Of a stretch of 64,000 nt of DNA, positions 61,402-64,000 are shown piece after piece. The position numbers were made by a program, and so were the translations under genes. Below the pieces are notes generated by a model that saw nothing but the letters and a program-made list of their open reading frames with translations, was not told where the DNA came from and ran no database searches. Every line of letters starts with the position of its first letter. Position 1 is the first letter of the stretch. Source of the stretch: Dorea sp. 5-2 (lineage in GTDB: Bacteria > Bacillota > Clostridia > Lachnospirales > Lachnospiraceae); assembly GCF_000403455.2 (NCBI RefSeq), contig NZ_KE159794.1, forward strand, positions 220,933 through 284,932. Direction: 5' to 3'.

Positions 61402-62982
61402 CTACACTCCTATAAATTCCTGCGGAATGATATCATTCGGCACACGCCAGCCGTTGCCTGCGATCCGGTTGATCAGGTTCTTTGCCGTTTCAAACTGCCA
61501 TGTGCCCACATGCTGTAATCCATATTTTTCCAGGCATCGTATCTGTTTCGGCGTTGTAAGCCCTTCCCGTTTCCGCTTGTCCAGGCGTTCCAGTATCTTG
61601 GAGGCTTTCCCTGCATTATCAATCTGATCCGGGAGGATCCCCAGCTTTTCAAGCGTATTTTTTTGCTTATCAGATGGCGGCGCCATCTCCCAACCAAATG
61701 CAGGTACATACCCAGCCAGGTCCTCTGCCTGGATGCTCATCTCAAACTGCAGCGGATCTACTAATGCTTTCTTCCTGCGCTTCATCTCCGCCAACTTCTT
61801 TGCCAGCGCCTCTTCCCTCTGCGCCACGACATCTTCTGACGCGGATTTTTCGGCCTCTTCGATATCCACCGGGCATCCCGCTTCTTCCAGGTTCTCTGTC
61901 ATCTTCCTAGCGACATCCTCGCTCTCACAGATCAGGTGCGCCGGATGGCACAACTCATGGCGTTCCGTATGCCACAGGAAATCCAAAAGCAACAAATGCT
62001 CTTTTCCTGGGGACAGCCTTGTCCCCCTTCCCACCATCTGGCAGTAAAGGCTCCTGACCTTCGTCGGTCTCAATACAACAACACAATCCACTGACGGGCA
62101 GTCCCAGCCCTCTGTCAGCAGCATGGAATTGCACAGTACATTATAGCGATCCTCTTCGAAATCCTTCAGGATCTCCGCCCTGTCCTGGCTGTCCCCGTTC
62201 ACTTCGGCAGCCTGGAATCCCTTTTCATTCAGGATATCCCTGAACTTCTGGCTTGTTTTCACCAGCGGAAGGAATACAACCGTCTTCCTATTCCGACAAT
62301 ACTCTCCCATTTCTTTTGCAATTGTATATAGGTATGGGTCCAGGGCTGTCCCCAGATCCCCTGCCTTAAAATCGCCTGACTGCATCCCAACGCCCGTAAG
62401 ATCTAGCTTTAACGGGATCGTGACCGCCTTGATCGGTGACAGGTATCCTTCCTTAATGGCTTTTGGCAGTGTATATTCATAAGCCAGGCTTTCAAACACA
62501 CTGCCCAGGTTTCTCATGTCACCCCTGTCCGGGGTTGCCGTAACACCAAGGACTTTTGCCTCTGAAAAATGCTGCAGTACCCTCTGGTAGCTGTCAGAAA
62601 TACAGTGGTGTGCCTCGTCAATGATAACAGTATCAAAATAATCCTCTGGAAATTGCCCCAGCCTCTTCTCACGCATCATGGTCTGTACAGAACCCACCAC
62701 AATACGGAACCAACTGCCAAGGCAGGTTGCTTCTGCCTTCTCTGTTGCACATCCAAGCCCTGTCGACCGGGCGATCTTGTCCGCTGCCTGTTCAAGCAGC
62801 TCACCCCTGTGCGCCAGGATCAGCACCCGATCCCCGTTCCTGACGCATTCCTCCGTTATTTTTGCAAATACAATCGTCTTCCCGCATCCGGTCGGTAGTA
62901 CAAGCAGCGTTTTTTTAATCCCGTTATCCCAGTTCTCAAAGACTGCTTCTTTCGCTTCACTCTGGTATGGCCTGAGTTCCAT
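61402..62982 (-). CDS. DEAD/DEAH box helicase
   Basis: A 526-aa superfamily 2 helicase. Motif I LPTGCGKT, motif II IIDEAHH, motif III GVTATPDRGD, motif VI MVGRGTRL, in the usual two-domain order. A C-terminal extension with SDKQKNTLEKLGILP and a similar second unit. It overlaps the DUF669 gene by one base (TGATG) and precedes the primase-helicase by 7 bases. Confidence 0.93.
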   Translation of the reverse strand: MELRPYQSEAKEAVFENWDNGIKKTLLVLPTGCGKTIVFAKITEECVRNGDRVLILAHRGELLEQAADKIARSTGLGCATEKAEATCLGSWFRIVVGSVQTMMREKRLGQFPEDYFDTVIIDEAHHCISDSYQRVLQHFSEAKVLGVTATPDRGDMRNLGSVFESLAYEYTLPKAIKEGYLSPIKAVTIPLKLDLTGVGMQSGDFKAGDLGTALDPYLYTIAKEMGEYCRNRKTVVFLPLVKTSQKFRDILNEKGFQAAEVNGDSQDRAEILKDFEEDRYNVLCNSMLLTEGWDCPSVDCVVVLRPTKVRSLYCQMVGRGTRLSPGKEHLLLLDFLWHTERHELCHPAHLICESEDVARKMTENLEEAGCPVDIEEAEKSASEDVVAQREEALAKKLAEMKRRKKALVDPLQFEMSIQAEDLAGYVPAFGWEMAPPSDKQKNTLEKLGILPDQIDNAGKASKILERLDKRKREGLTTPKQIRCLEKYGLQHVGTWQFETAKNLINRIAGNGWRVPNDIIPQEFIGV

Positions 62983-63413
62983 CAGAACTCACCTGCCTTG
63001 TACTGCTTAACTTCTTTTGGATAGAACTTTTTGATTTCATTATAGTCATTGTCATTATACTTTTTCGGCTTCACATGAACCCGTCCCGTGGAACCCGGCA
63101 CGGCAGACCAGTTCATATGCGTCAGCTTCTCGCCTTTCTTCTTCTGGCCAATACCGGAAAAAAATGCAGACAGCATTCCTTCCATACTAGAATAAAGAAA
63201 CAAGTTATGGTTAACTATTGCCGTACCATACTCCGAGTCTATCCTTACCCTAACGATTGCCTTATTGCAGGGCGGAATCTTATCACTTCCTGGATGCCTT
63301 GCACGTTCCACACTTTCCACTATAAAATCGTAATCACCTTCCGGCAGCACGACATAATCATTTTCTTTCTCAATAGGATCGTCCCAGTCCAGTTCTCTTC
63401 CCATATCACTCAT
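62982..63413 (-). CDS. DUF669 protein, probable single-stranded DNA-binding protein
   Basis: A 143-aa protein matching DUF669: ELDWDD near the start, LPEGDYDFIVESVERA, NHNLFLYSSMEGMLSAFF, and GRVHVKPKKYNDNDYNEIK near the end. Phage DUF669 proteins accompany helicase and recombinase genes and are thought to act as single-stranded DNA-binding proteins. ATG after AAGGAGG at 8 bases. Confidence 0.85.
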   Translation of the reverse strand: MSDMGRELDWDDPIEKENDYVVLPEGDYDFIVESVERARHPGSDKIPPCNKAIVRVRIDSEYGTAIVNHNLFLYSSMEGMLSAFFSGIGQKKKGEKLTHMNWSAVPGSTGRVHVKPKKYNDNDYNEIKKFYPKEVKQYKAGEF

Positions 63414-63430
63414 ATCAATATCCTCCTTCT

Positions 63431-63676
63431 CTAATTAAACGGAATCTCCTGTTTACTTCTATTCTTTTTAATTACCGACAACACTTGCGGCCATGCTGCA
63501 ATCAGAACACCATTAACATAATCACTTGGAAGATTTACAAACGGAGTTCCTTTAGGGAAGATTCCCCGGCTATAGACCGCCTCCATCAGTTCCTCTTCCG
63601 ATACCAGATTGACATACATCAGATCCTGGAGCTCCTTCGGTGTCGCCCAGCAAACTAAAGTTCCTATCTCCCGCAC
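63431..63676 (-). CDS. small early phage protein, 81 aa
   Basis: Contains VSEEELMEAVYSRGIFPKG and ends KQEIPFN. The GTG start at 63676 lacks a well-placed ribosome site (AAGGAG lies about 26 bases away); ATG at 63619 is an alternative. No domain recognised. Confidence 0.5.
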   Translation of the reverse strand: MREIGTLVCWATPKELQDLMYVNLVSEEELMEAVYSRGIFPKGTPFVNLPSDYVNGVLIAAWPQVLSVIKKNRSKQEIPFN

Positions 63677-63793
63677 AAAAACATCGAATTAAAATCTCAT
63701 CTCCTTAATACTGTCTATCAGAGCGCGCTGTAGGAAACGGCGCATTTTCCTCTTGACCATTCCAGCCTGTTCCGATATAGTTTTTTTGGAACG

Positions 63794-63838
63794 AAAAAAA
63801 GAGAAAGAACACCAACCTCCTACAGTTTGTTCTTTCTC
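63794..63838 (-). terminator. intrinsic terminator at the right edge of the window
   Basis: Perfect 11-bp stem GAGAAAGAACA / TGTTCTTTCTC with a 16-base loop, followed by TTTTTTT on the minus strand. Confidence 0.85.
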
Positions 63839-63906
63839 TCATACACCAGCGTGCCTGCCATATACGGGATCATGTCCCACTCGTGAGGCTTTGGCACTGC
63901 CGACAT
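63820..63906 (-). CDS. possible 28-aa phage protein ending inside the terminator
   Basis: Frame reads MSAVPKPHEWDMIPYMAGTL and ends YERKNKL, with its stop in the terminator loop. Compositional sense is good, but no clear ribosome site is near the ATG. An overlapping frame (63839 to beyond 64000) is the competing reading. Confidence 0.35.
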   Translation of the reverse strand: MSAVPKPHEWDMIPYMAGTLVYERKNKL

Positions 63907-64000
63907 ATACTATGATAAGAGAAAACTCCCTATTTTGCAAGCTGATCCGTATAAAAACTTCATCAAAAGCACTATTTGAGTCTTTCATGGTTGGATTCCG

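Larger units (their letters stand above)
32390..64000 (-). mobile_element. siphophage-type prophage, right end beyond the window
   Basis: From about 32.4 kb to the right edge nearly all genes are on the minus strand in phage order: replication, terminase, portal, head, tail, lysis. Families are SPP1-type portal, HK97 capsid, TP901-1-type major tail protein and PBSX-type terminase, so a long-tailed siphovirus. No integrase is in the window, and the attachment sites could not be defined. The left border lies between the GtrA stop (32347) and the endolysin terminator (32602). Confidence 0.93.

Overview
The window looks like a chromosome segment of a spore-forming, gut-type Clostridia, most likely Lachnospiraceae. 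The evidence is the full spoIIA-spoVA sporulation cluster, a T-box-controlled valS, the typical Firmicutes Shine-Dalgarno sites, and a prophage built from Firmicutes siphophage families. The genus cannot be fixed from the sequence alone. No rRNA, tRNA or CRISPR array was seen.

Host part (1-32,350). A Na/Pi cotransporter is followed, reading on the minus strand, by the sporulation cluster spoIIAA-spoIIAB-sigF-(small membrane gene)-spoVAA-AB-AC-AD-AE, which combines forespore sigma-F control with the SpoVA dipicolinate channel. Upstream of it, still on the minus strand, are valS (with a strong promoter and a T-box leader), an LTA-synthase-like sulfatase, folC, a 44-aa protein and a TPR membrane protein. 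Next come a Sel1-repeat protein with a 13-residue tandem repeat, an AEC transporter, a GH36 alpha-galactosidase, a MATE exporter with a structured leader, a frameshifted DegV gene, a TetR-YitT pair, a Bce-like module (response regulator, soluble histidine kinase, ABC ATPase, FtsX permease), phosphoglucomutase and GtrA.

Prophage part (about 32,350 to beyond 64,000). Nearly every gene is on the minus strand, so the phage reads from right (early) to left (late). From the right edge: a DUF669 protein, DEAD/DEAH helicase, primase-helicase, an origin-like repeat region, RusA, a group of small early genes, an ArpU-like sigma-region-4 protein, a GNAT toxin-antitoxin-like pair, terminase small and large subunits, SPP1-type portal, a MuF head protein with a metallopeptidase-like C-terminus, a Prp protease, scaffold, HK97 capsid, head-tail connectors, major tail protein, tail chaperones, tape measure, Dit, tail/receptor-binding protein, holin and amidase endolysin. 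The integrase and right attachment site lie outside the window.

Most interesting features: (1) a self-contained cassette between holin and endolysin, with an autoregulation-type palindrome in its promoter, a small HTH protein, an ORF6N antirepressor-like protein and an oppositely transcribed putative small RNA, resembling in layout the arc-ant-sar switch of phage P22; (2) a phage-encoded Prp protease together with three structural proteins that carry the L27-type cleavage motif LQLFA near their N-termini; (3) a MuF-metallopeptidase fusion followed by a small acidic candidate immunity protein; (4) a repeat and hairpin array that looks like the phage replication origin; (5) a plus-strand 59-aa membrane protein with its own promoter, embedded antisense in the early operon.
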